From Clostridiales bacterium (lineage in GTDB: Bacteria > Bacillota_A > Clostridia > Tissierellales > Sedimentibacteraceae), in contig DOON01000196.1 in NCBI GenBank assembly GCA_003514865.1, forward strand, positions 1 to 12,457: a DNA stretch of 12,457 nt, written 5' to 3'. Under the pieces are notes generated by a model that did not search any database, was not told the origin of the DNA, and was given only the letters and a program-made list of their open reading frames with translations. The position numbers were made by a program, and so were the translations under genes. Of the stretch, positions 1-6,415 are shown piece after piece (the first letter of the stretch is position 1; every line of letters begins with the position of its first letter).

Positions 1-372
1 TGTATCCAATATATCAAGTACCTGCATAGTTACGTGCTCTGACGGTCCATCATCAAATGTCAGGAATGCTTTTTTACCTTCACCGTAGGTTTTTATATCC
101 TCGACCATAACGCTTGAGATGCTTTCCTCAGGCTTTGCGGCCTCTTCTACTTCAGCCCTTATTGCAGAATATGATGTGACCACACCATACAGACTTAGCC
201 TGCTCGCATGGACAACATAGCTCATAATCTTTACATCGCTGTTGTGAGAGTACTCAGTGTTGTCACTTGCGGCAACGGTTCCTCTTAGCAGTGATGTACA
301 CGGTATAGATAAGAGCATAACAAAAATAATTAAAACAATTTTGCCTTTTATTGTAAGTTTGTAGCCACGCAT
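1..372 (-). CDS. Polysaccharide deacetylase (NodB/CE4 family), N-terminal part only
   Basis: The first 124 codons of a gene that runs off the left edge of the window. The protein has a short basic N-terminus, then one hydrophobic segment at about residues 11-29 that should act as a membrane anchor or signal peptide (no usable lipobox: the residue before Cys25 is Pro). A linker of about 70 residues follows, and then the start of the catalytic domain with KAFLTFDDGP at residues 101-110. TFDDGP is the first NodB motif, and its two Asp residues (107, 108) supply the catalytic base and a metal ligand in this family. Such enzymes remove N-acetyl groups from peptidoglycan or other cell-surface glycans outside the membrane. 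The ATG at 372 is preceded by GAAGGTGATACC, an acceptable ribosome binding site. The gene starts 15 bp after the stop of the upstream coiled-coil gene, so the two are probably co-transcribed. The family call is firm; the substrate (peptidoglycan or another polymer) cannot be decided from this part. Confidence 0.88.
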   Translation of the reverse strand, partial: MRGYKLTIKGKIVLIIFVMLLSIPCTSLLRGTVAASDNTEYSHNSDVKIMSYVVHASRLSLYGVVTSYSAIRAEVEEAAKPEESISSVMVEDIKTYGEGKKAFLTFDDGPSEHVTMQVLDILDT

Positions 373-387
373 GGTATCACCTTCACT

Positions 388-1044
388 CTAGTTTTGAGGG
401 TCAATAAACTGCAGTATGTTGCTTATCTTTTCTATTTCATACTTAAGAGTAAATTCCTGCTCTGTCTGAAGATTTCTCATATTATCTATAGCTGTCTTGT
501 AATTTTTTATTTTCTCGTTAAGTTTGCTTATTTCATCCTCAAAGCCCGATATTACTTCTCTTGATTCATCAGAAAACAGCCTTGAAAAATCATTTAAACA
601 CCTTAGCTTATCATTGCCGTCATTAACTAAGCTCCCCACCTTTACATTTGATGATGTGATAATGTTAAGTATTGACTGTCTTTTTACATCGGTAGGAAGA
701 TAATCAGGCAACGCCTTCTGGAAGCTTTCAACAATGGACAGAGAATTTATTCCTTCAGTGCTTATATCATAATTCTTATATATTTCTTCAATTTTAAGCA
801 GCTTCTTTTTTCTTACGGCTGCAATGGGGTCTTCATATCCGTCAGCTTGTTTTGTTTCTTTAACAACATCTTTTTTTTCCTTCTCTGCATCATATTTTTC
901 TACATACTCAGCAAATTGAGGTTTTTCTTTTTCAACGGGCTTTTGTTCCGCAATTTCAACGGTCGGTACGTTTTCATCATTTTGATTGGCTTCTTCAACC
1001 TTTTCAACAAGCCCCAGCTTCTCTAAAATAGATCTTCTTTCCAT
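388..1044 (-). CDS. Coiled-coil protein of unknown function (218 aa)
   Basis: I do not recognise this family. The protein is cytoplasmic by appearance, with no signal peptide or membrane segment. Residues 1-20 (MERRSILEKLGLVEKVEE) form a short amphipathic helix. Residues 20-75 are a highly charged, Glu/Lys/Pro/Gln-rich stretch that is probably disordered. Residues 75-155 look like a folded helical region containing the only Cys. Residues 160-210 have a heptad-like pattern (GFEDEISKLNEKIKNYKTAI) suggesting a coiled coil and oligomerisation. The ATG at 1044 has GGGGAG upstream at good spacing, and a sigma-A promoter lies 35-63 bp further up. It is the first gene of a two-gene unit with the polysaccharide deacetylase (15-bp gap), so a role linked to the cell envelope or division is possible, but this is only inference from position. 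That it is a real gene is supported by its promoter, RBS and length. Confidence 0.8.
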   Translation of the reverse strand: MERRSILEKLGLVEKVEEANQNDENVPTVEIAEQKPVEKEKPQFAEYVEKYDAEKEKKDVVKETKQADGYEDPIAAVRKKKLLKIEEIYKNYDISTEGINSLSIVESFQKALPDYLPTDVKRQSILNIITSSNVKVGSLVNDGNDKLRCLNDFSRLFSDESREVISGFEDEISKLNEKIKNYKTAIDNMRNLQTEQEFTLKYEIEKISNILQFIDPQN

Positions 1045-1078
1045 TTGAGCACTCCCCTGTAAAGTTTTTTACCAGTTT

Positions 1079-1107
1079 ATATTAACATCATTGTCGCAAT
1101 TTGTCAA
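1079..1107 (-). promoter_or_regulatory. Sigma-A promoter for the coiled-coil/deacetylase unit
   Basis: On the minus strand a perfect -35 box TTGACA (1107-1102) is followed, after exactly 17 bp, by TAATAT (1084-1079, 4 of 6 matches to TATAAT). Transcription would begin near 1072, giving a leader of about 28 nt before the ATG at 1044, with the ribosome binding site inside it. A second TTGACA lies 21 bp further upstream (1128-1123) and a third TTGTC starts at 1091, so the region has near-helically phased copies of the same pentamer; whether that matters is unknown. Confidence 0.6.
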
Positions 1108-1141
1108 TTATTCCGCTAATTTTGTCAAATTTATAGATAAA

Positions 1142-1243
1142 GCTAATCCGAACTAAATAAGTTCCCTTGAAGCGGATTAGCATATACTGCTTTCCTATGT
1201 TGCGGACAAATATTTGTCCGCATTTTAAACTAAAAGCAGTATA
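1142..1243. repeat. 102-bp structured repeat, copy A
   Basis: This block aligns without gaps to 4354-4455, with 87 of 102 positions identical by my count, and the flanks are unrelated. It begins with a 9-bp hairpin, GCTAATCCG (1142-1150) paired with CGGATTAGC (1173-1181), whose loop holds the fully conserved GTTCCCTTGAAG. It continues with an 11-bp outer stem, TATACTGCTTT (1183-1193) with AAAGCAGTATA (1233-1243), enclosing a perfect 22-nt palindrome at 1201-1222 with core GGACAAATATTTGTCC. Copies A and B differ at both sides of three base pairs so that pairing is kept (1142/1181, 1148/1175 and 1190/1236). Sharp ends that coincide with the hairpins suggest a mobile palindromic (REP/MITE-like) unit or a structured leader. 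A TATAAT at 1240-1245 overlaps its right end and might serve the downstream HD-GYP gene, though the spacing to the nearest TTGTCC (20 bp) is poor. Confidence 0.85.
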
Positions 1244-1324
1244 ATTCGATATTGCATAACAACAGTATGGAAAAATAAAGCCAACTGTGATAGAATTAAT
1301 CAATAATATTAGCGGAGTATTAAA

Positions 1325-2827
1325 ATGTTGTTTATAACTGCAGAAAATCTCAAACCCGGCATGATATTGGCCATGGATTTAACTGTTTACAACAATTATA
1401 ATTTCAAAACACTTCTTTTAAGCAAAGGGCAACCCCTAAGCGGTGTGTATATAAGCAAAATAATATCTAATAATATTTCGGGTGCTTATGTAAAAAATGA
1501 AGAGAAATGCAATAAATTTTCTTACAAAAGCATAGAAGATGAGTTTGAGGCCGCCGTTCTTACCAGGATTAAGGATGTGTTTTATAAATACAAGCTTAAT
1601 TCCGGTAAATTTGACATGCGACTGCTGAGGCAAATCTCCATTCTTGCAGATGATTTGATCGAAGAAACAATTTACAACAGAACATTGTGGTACAATACCC
1701 TGGAGTTCAGCAACAGCCATGACTATGTGTTCCAGCACTGCCTGAACGTGGCGATACTTAGCATATCTCTCGGTAATTCATTACAGTTAAGTGCACACAG
1801 ACTTCATGAGCTGGCCGTGACCGCATTGCTTCACGATATAAGCATGCTGATGATACCGGAGGAAATACTGTATAAACAAGAGCCTCTGTCTGAAGATGAA
1901 TTTGAACTTGTCAAAATGCATCCCCTCACTGCGATAAATGAACTGAGATCTTTCGTTTCCAACGATATTCTCATGGGAATTGCCTGCCACCACGAGCATG
2001 TTGACGGAACCGGATATCCCCATGGCTTAAGCAATGGCCAGATTCATTTGTTTGGCAAAATATTAGCCGTGTGCGACGTATACCAGGCGTTAAACACAAA
2101 ATTCGTATACAGAAACACATGGAAACCATCACAAATAGTAAGTTATTTGCTTGAAAATATAAATTCAAAGTTAGATTATGAAATTACCCGGCAATTTTTA
2201 AAGGATATAATTGTTTATCCCGTGGGAAGCTATGTAAAGCTTAATAAAGGAAAGAACGCCATAATAGTACAGAATAACTCCGGCAGCTGCCTTAGACCAG
2301 TTGTGAGACCCATCAGCTCCCGTGACAATTTTCAGGAGGATATTAATTTGATCGATGCAGAAAACCAAGACATAGAAATCACAGAGAAAGGGCATACATT
2401 TCAGTATATAGTAAGTGCATGCCTGTGCGGTGAAAAAACAAGATACGACGGCAAGGTATCCGTATCTGAAAAAATAAAGAAATTAGTTGATGAGGGTAAG
2501 GCGCTCATGGTGTGCCCGGAGGTGGAAGCAGGACTAAAGACCCCAAGGCTTCCCTGCGAAATCAAGAACGGAAGAGTTATCAATATTTCATCTGACGATA
2601 AAACTGACTATTTTGTGAACGGTGCCATGAAAACCCTAAAAACCGCACAAAAATATGGAATCAAAAAAGCCATACTGAAAGAAAAAAGCCCCTCCTGCGG
2701 AAGCAGCTGCATATATGACGGAACATTCAATAAAAAACTCATTCCCGGAGAGGGCATCACCACAAGGCTCCTGCGCTTAAATGGGATAGAAGTAATAAGC
2801 GATGAAGAATATGAAGAGCGTGCATGA
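1325..2827 (+). CDS. HD-GYP domain phosphodiesterase fused to a C-terminal DUF523 (TudS-like) domain
   Basis: A 500-aa, two-part soluble protein. Residues 1-57 match the N-terminal module common in clostridial HD-GYP proteins (ENLKPGMILA...). Residues about 125-290 are an HD-GYP domain, the class that hydrolyses cyclic di-GMP or related dinucleotides with a metal centre. Candidate ligands are all present: H138, H170-D171, H199, H222-H223 and D227, and the signature HHEHVDGTGYP is at 222-232. The usual HDIGK is HDISM here. Residues 295-355 are the usual HD-GYP C-terminal tail. Residues about 358-498 form a full DUF523 domain: SACLCGEKTRYDG (364-376), VCPE (396-399), TPRLPCE (406-412), KEKSPSCGS (452-460) and IYDGTF (463-468). 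Characterised DUF523/TudS proteins are [4Fe-4S] thiouracil desulfidases using three conserved Cys; matching positions are C366 (or C368), C397 and C458. GGAG at 1314-1317 is 7 nt before the ATG. No internal start or frameshift separates the halves. Function of the fusion is inferred only. Confidence 0.92.
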   Translation: MLFITAENLKPGMILAMDLTVYNNYNFKTLLLSKGQPLSGVYISKIISNNISGAYVKNEEKCNKFSYKSIEDEFEAAVLTRIKDVFYKYKLNSGKFDMRLLRQISILADDLIEETIYNRTLWYNTLEFSNSHDYVFQHCLNVAILSISLGNSLQLSAHRLHELAVTALLHDISMLMIPEEILYKQEPLSEDEFELVKMHPLTAINELRSFVSNDILMGIACHHEHVDGTGYPHGLSNGQIHLFGKILAVCDVYQALNTKFVYRNTWKPSQIVSYLLENINSKLDYEITRQFLKDIIVYPVGSYVKLNKGKNAIIVQNNSGSCLRPVVRPISSRDNFQEDINLIDAENQDIEITEKGHTFQYIVSACLCGEKTRYDGKVSVSEKIKKLVDEGKALMVCPEVEAGLKTPRLPCEIKNGRVINISSDDKTDYFVNGAMKTLKTAQKYGIKKAILKEKSPSCGSSCIYDGTFNKKLIPGEGITTRLLRLNGIEVISDEEYEERA

Positions 2828-2853
2828 GCTCACGTTATGTAAGCTCATGCACG
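2819..2853 (+). terminator. Strong hairpin at the end of the HD-GYP-DUF523 gene
   Basis: A perfect 12-bp stem, CGTGCATGAGCT (2819-2830) with AGCTCATGCACG (2842-2853) and an 11-nt loop, overlaps the TGA stop of the gene and is followed by TCTTATCTTT. The T-tract is interrupted, so it may be a moderately efficient terminator. The convergent regulator gene ends 15 bp away, so the hairpin may serve both directions, although the sequence after it on the minus strand is not T-rich. Confidence 0.7.
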
Positions 2854-2867
2854 TCTTATCTTTAGAA

Positions 2868-4280
2868 TTAATAAACTTCCACATGGTGAATATTTTCTAT
2901 TTCATATTTCTCCATTTTTTTATACAGCAGGCTGCGATGTATACCTAATTCCCTGGCAGTCGCGCGAACATTTCCTTCATTTCTTTTCAATGCATCCTTT
3001 AACAATAATGCTTCATAGTTGTCTACTAAGGATTTTAATTTTTTTTCACTAATTTCTCCCTGCTTGTATTTATCACCGTATGAAACCATTTTTGACGGCA
3101 AATCGCTAAGGTTTATAATCATATCCTCGCATGAAGCAAATGCACTTTTAACTACGTTCTCCAGCTCCCTTATATTTCCCGGCCAGCTATAGTTTGATAA
3201 GCATTTGAATGCCTCATCACTTATGGATATAAGAGATTTATATTTGCAATTGAGTTTATCCAAGAAATAGCTTGCAAACAGTCTTATATCATCCTTTCTT
3301 TCTCTCAACGGCAGCATTTCAATATTAACGACATTAAGCCTATAGTATAGGTCCTCGCGGAATTTTCCGTTTTTGACCATCTCCTGCAAGTCCTGCCTAG
3401 TTGCTGCAATTACCCTGACATCAATTGGAACGGTCTTAGTGCCTCCAATTCTCTCTATTTCATTTTCCTGCAGCACTCTGAGGAGCTTTGACTGCATATC
3501 ATACGGCATATCTCCTATTTCGTCAAGAAATATAGTTCCACCATCAGCTAATTCAAATTTACCCGGTTTTCCACCTTTTCTTGCTCCTGTAAATGAGCCC
3601 TCTTCATATCCGAAAAGCTCTGATTCAATAAGTTCATATGGTATAGCAGCACAGTTTATACTCACCATAGGCTTATTTTCCCTTGAGCTATTCTTATGAA
3701 TTGACTGAGCGAACACCTCTTTTCCTGTTCCGGTTTCTCCTGTTATTAAAATAGGAAAATCCGTCTTTGAAAATTTGATTGCACTCCTTTTAATTTTGAT
3801 AAATTCCTTACTTTTTCCTATCATCACGCCAAATGAATGCCTATTGGATTCTACATTTTTATATTCTTCCTTATAAAATTGAAGCTCGGAATATTCTCTC
3901 ATTAACTTCTGAGCGCTATCAAGTGTTTGAAGCCGAAACTTAACCTGAGCAACACCGGCTATTACGTCGCCGTCATCGTCAAATACACAGGATCGGTTTA
4001 CAAGCAAGAAATCATTTGATACTTCTTTTGTTTCTCCCTCAACAAACTTATGAATCATGCCTTCATCACGATATTGCTTATTCATTATGTCTATCATTTT
4101 AGAATTTGATATTATGTTAAGGATAGAATGGTCTATTGCTTCCTCTTTATTTCTTCCAAGAAAATCACAATATTGATCATTTATATTTGTTACGATTCCA
4201 TCCTTATCAATAACAATAAAGCCATCATCAGTCATTTTTAATATTTCATCAAAAATATACTTATAATACTCCCGTTTCAT
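2868..4280 (-). CDS. Sigma-54-dependent transcriptional activator with PAS sensor domain
   Basis: A 470-aa bacterial enhancer-binding protein with the classical three-part layout. Residues about 8-117 are a PAS domain (DDGFIVIDKDGIVTNINDQYCDFLGR), likely the input module sensing a small ligand or redox state in the cytoplasm. A linker leads to the AAA+ domain at about 150-390: Walker A GETGTGKE (181-188), the sigma-54-contacting loop GSFTGA (228-233, a variant of GAFTGA), Walker B TIFLDEIGD (249-257), arginine-finger region FREDLYYRLN (307-316) and WPGNIRELEN (366-375). Residues about 434-456 are a Fis-type helix-turn-helix (GNVRATARELGIHRSLLYKKM). No receiver domain is present, so it is not a two-component response regulator. 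It follows the CoA operon and is separated from it by a terminator and a repeat. The operon has a -24/-12 promoter, so that operon is the obvious target (inference). The effector is unknown. Confidence 0.95.
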   Translation of the reverse strand: MKREYYKYIFDEILKMTDDGFIVIDKDGIVTNINDQYCDFLGRNKEEAIDHSILNIISNSKMIDIMNKQYRDEGMIHKFVEGETKEVSNDFLLVNRSCVFDDDGDVIAGVAQVKFRLQTLDSAQKLMREYSELQFYKEEYKNVESNRHSFGVMIGKSKEFIKIKRSAIKFSKTDFPILITGETGTGKEVFAQSIHKNSSRENKPMVSINCAAIPYELIESELFGYEEGSFTGARKGGKPGKFELADGGTIFLDEIGDMPYDMQSKLLRVLQENEIERIGGTKTVPIDVRVIAATRQDLQEMVKNGKFREDLYYRLNVVNIEMLPLRERKDDIRLFASYFLDKLNCKYKSLISISDEAFKCLSNYSWPGNIRELENVVKSAFASCEDMIINLSDLPSKMVSYGDKYKQGEISEKKLKSLVDNYEALLLKDALKRNEGNVRATARELGIHRSLLYKKMEKYEIENIHHVEVY

Positions 4281-4301
4281 ATCAATATTTGAAACCTCCT
4301 G
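4278..4301 (-). promoter_or_regulatory. Ribosome binding site with ambiguous start for the sigma-54 activator
   Basis: On the minus strand AGGAGG is followed by TTTCAAAT, then ATT GAT ATG AAA CGG. The in-frame ATG at 4280 is 14 nt from the AGGAGG, which is longer than usual, whereas the in-frame ATT two codons earlier is at an ideal 8 nt. ATG is the conservative choice; an ATT start would add only two residues. Confidence 0.5.
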
Positions 4302-4353
4302 AAAGTCAATATTTTTATCTTAACAATATAACTACATTAGAAATAATTTTAAT

Positions 4354-4455
4354 ACTAATTCGCATTAAATCAGTTCCCTTGAAGCGAATTAGTATATACT
4401 GTTTTCCTATGTTTCGGACAAATATTTGTCCACACTTTTAAATTAAAACAGTATA
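4354..4455. repeat. 102-bp structured repeat, copy B
   Basis: This is the second copy of the unit at 1142-1243, in the same orientation. Hairpin 1 pairs ACTAATTCG (4354-4362) with CGAATTAGT (4385-4393) and again carries GTTCCCTTGAAG (4373-4384) in the loop. The outer stem pairs TATACTGTTTT (4395-4405) with AAAACAGTATA (4445-4455). The central palindrome GGACAAATATTTGTCC is at 4416-4431 and is shorter than in copy A, because flanking positions 4414 and 4432 have changed. It lies between the terminator of the etf operon and the start of the sigma-54 activator. Read on the minus strand, TTGTCC from the palindrome sits 17 bp before TATATA (19 bp before TATACT), so the repeat could supply a weak promoter for the activator; this is speculative. 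Confidence 0.85.
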
Positions 4456-4504
4456 ACATAGCAATTATAGCACATTGTTTTTTTTATAGCAAACATGGAT
4501 CCAT

Positions 4505-4535
4505 ATTAAAATAAAGCTCGATTTACGAGCTTTAT
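4505..4535 (-). terminator. Intrinsic terminator of the ech-etfA operon
   Basis: A perfect 10-bp stem, ATAAAGCTCG (4511-4520) and CGAGCTTTAT (4526-4535), has a 5-nt loop and starts 16 bp after the etfA stop. Read on the minus strand it is followed by a T-rich run (TTTTAATAT). It would separate the operon from the activator gene downstream. Confidence 0.8.
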
Positions 4536-4551
4536 AAGATTTAATTGTACA

Positions 4552-5592
4552 TCATATTTCTAAGAAATGCTTCTCCTTAACAGCTTCAATCATAGCCGGT
4601 ATAATTTCAAACAAATCTCCTACTATTCCAAAATCGCATATTTCAAATATTGGAGCATTTTTATCCTTATTGATTGCAATGATATATTTCGATTCATGCA
4701 TACCTGCCTGGTGCTGTATTGCTCCGGATATTCCGCAGGCCACATATAAGTCAGGCCTTACTGTTGTTCCCGTCTGCCCCACTTGGTGAGTGCTTTCAAT
4801 CCAACCGGCATCAACAGCGGCTCTTGATGAGCCCACTTCTCCTCCCAGTCCATCTGCCAGCTCCTGCATTAACTTGAAGCCGGATGCTTCCTTCAATCCT
4901 CTTCCTCCGGAAACAACAACCTTTGCATCTATAAGATTTACACGTTTCTTTCCGCTGTCTTTCTTTTCCACCAATTTAACTCTTAAATCTTCTTCTTTCA
5001 ATGACGGAGCTATTACTTCAACCTCTCCCGTTACCTTTTCCACATGCTCAGCTTTTGCCATAACTCCCGGTCTTACAGTTGACATTTGAGGTCTGTTGTT
5101 GGGACAGATTATTGTGGCCATTAAGTTTCCGCCAAATGCAGGTCTTGTTTGCATAAGCTTTCCGTCTGTCTCATCAATTTCTAATTTAGTGCAGTCTGCT
5201 GTTAATCCCGTTCCTGTTTTAGCTGCAATGCGCGGTCCTATATCTCTGCCTATGGATGTTGCTCCCAGCAATACTATTTCGGGCTTCCTTTCCTTTATGA
5301 GAGCAGACATTGTTATAGCATAGCCCTCAGTATTAAAATCCTTAAGCAATTCATGCTCAATATATAAAACCTTATCTACTCCGAAACGAAGGAGCTTTTC
5401 TGCTACATCCTTCACTTCGTTGCCTGCCACTACAACGACTAACTTTTTATTGATTTTATCAGCTAATTTTCTTCCTTCTCCTATGAGCTCAATAGTTACA
5501 GGATGAACCTTGCCGTCTATTAACTCCCCTATAACCCAGACATCATTGTAGTCCTTCACATCTATCCCTTGATTTACTTTTGCTCTTTCCAT
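4552..5592 (-). CDS. etfA: Electron transfer flavoprotein, alpha subunit
   Basis: A 346-aa EtfA that pairs with the EtfB encoded just upstream to shuttle electrons to or from the acyl-CoA dehydrogenase. Residues 1-200 form the N-terminal alpha/beta domain. Residues about 220-346 are the FAD-binding domain with the family motifs SGGRG (228-232), GSSRAAVDAGW (254-264), QVGQTG (270-275), SGAIQHQAGM (289-298) and the ICDFGIVGD segment (318-326). The length is usual, and the extra N-terminal ferredoxin domain seen in some clostridial EtfA proteins (as in the caffeate system) is absent. The ATG at 5592 has a near-perfect GGAGGAGG 7 nt upstream. It lies 16 bp after etfB and is the last gene of the operon. 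Its close match to clostridial Bcd-EtfAB partners makes electron bifurcation with ferredoxin possible, but this cannot be read safely from motifs alone. Confidence 0.96.
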   Translation of the reverse strand: MERAKVNQGIDVKDYNDVWVIGELIDGKVHPVTIELIGEGRKLADKINKKLVVVVAGNEVKDVAEKLLRFGVDKVLYIEHELLKDFNTEGYAITMSALIKERKPEIVLLGATSIGRDIGPRIAAKTGTGLTADCTKLEIDETDGKLMQTRPAFGGNLMATIICPNNRPQMSTVRPGVMAKAEHVEKVTGEVEVIAPSLKEEDLRVKLVEKKDSGKKRVNLIDAKVVVSGGRGLKEASGFKLMQELADGLGGEVGSSRAAVDAGWIESTHQVGQTGTTVRPDLYVACGISGAIQHQAGMHESKYIIAINKDKNAPIFEICDFGIVGDLFEIIPAMIEAVKEKHFLEI

Positions 5593-5608
5593 CTTAAACC
5601 TCCTCCCG

Positions 5609-6406
5609 TTAAATCAGGTTCAATTCAGATAATTTCATTACCATTGTAACTGCCTTATCCTTTGAACTTTCACCCTCTATTATTTCAGAAACCTTATTTT
5701 TTACAGGTACGAATGACTTATAAACATTTGTTGGCGAACCCTTCAGACCTATCTGAGTGGAGTCCACAACCAAATCGTTTATACTAAATACCCTGATTCT
5801 TTCTTCTCCTGTTTCCTCATATGCTTCAATGATACCCTTTATTGTAGGATATCTTGGGTTATTCAGCTCTTTTATTGCAGTGAGCAGGACAGGTGTAGAG
5901 GTTTCAAACACATATTCCCCATATTCAGTGAACCTTACTACTTCAAGATTCTTACCCTTTACCTTTACATCCTTCACATATGTAATTTGGGGTATATTTA
6001 AAAACTCAGCAATTTCAGGTCCAACCTGCGCTGTATCTCCGTCAATCGCCTGTCTTCCGCAGAACACTATATCATAGTTTCCGATTTTTTCAATTGCGGC
6101 GGAAATAATTGTTGCAGTTGCCCAGGTATCCGAGCCTCCGAAAGCTCTATCGCTTATCAGCACGCCCTCATCAGCACCCATTGCCAATGCTTCCTTCAAA
6201 ACATCCTTCGCCTGAGGCGGTCCCATGCTCACTGCTATCAATTCAGCTCCCAGCTCATCCTTAATTTTCAATGCTTCTTCCAATGCATTTTTATCGTCTG
6301 GATTCATAATACTTGGAACGCCGTCTCTGATTAATGTTCCTGTTTCCTGATTTATTCTTACTTCATTCGTATCAGGAACTTGTTTAAGACACACAATAAT
6401 TCTCAT
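5609..6406 (-). CDS. etfB: Electron transfer flavoprotein, beta subunit
   Basis: A 265-aa EtfB of normal length. It begins MRIIVCLKQVPDT, the usual start of the nucleotide-binding fold, and carries the EtfB signature CGRQAIDGDTAQVGPEIAEF at residues 116-135. The stretch MGPPQAKDVLKEALAMGADE (61-80) followed by DRAFGGSDTWATA (86-98) is typical of clostridial EtfB subunits, some of which bind a second FAD and NADH in bifurcating complexes. It forms a heterodimer with EtfA and docks on the acyl-CoA dehydrogenase. The ATG at 6406 is preceded by GGAGGGC. This Shine-Dalgarno overlaps the stop codon of the dehydrogenase gene (9-bp gap), which suggests tightly coupled translation of enzyme and electron carrier. 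Confidence 0.96.
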   Translation of the reverse strand: MRIIVCLKQVPDTNEVRINQETGTLIRDGVPSIMNPDDKNALEEALKIKDELGAELIAVSMGPPQAKDVLKEALAMGADEGVLISDRAFGGSDTWATATIISAAIEKIGNYDIVFCGRQAIDGDTAQVGPEIAEFLNIPQITYVKDVKVKGKNLEVVRFTEYGEYVFETSTPVLLTAIKELNNPRYPTIKGIIEAYEETGEERIRVFSINDLVVDSTQIGLKGSPTNVYKSFVPVKNKVSEIIEGESSKDKAVTMVMKLSELNLI

Positions 6407-6415
6407 AATGCCCTC

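Noticed and set aside
1112..1316. TCCGCTAAT (1112-1120) and its reverse complement ATTAGCGGA (1308-1316) as terminal inverted repeats of a larger element around repeat copy A
   Set aside because: Copy B at 4354-4455 has no such flanks, and the right-hand copy is part of the HD-GYP ribosome binding site, so a chance 9-bp match is more likely.
5757..6077. Plus-strand frame of 106 codons inside etfB
   Set aside because: It is fully antisense to a well-conserved gene, with no ribosome binding site or recognisable protein.
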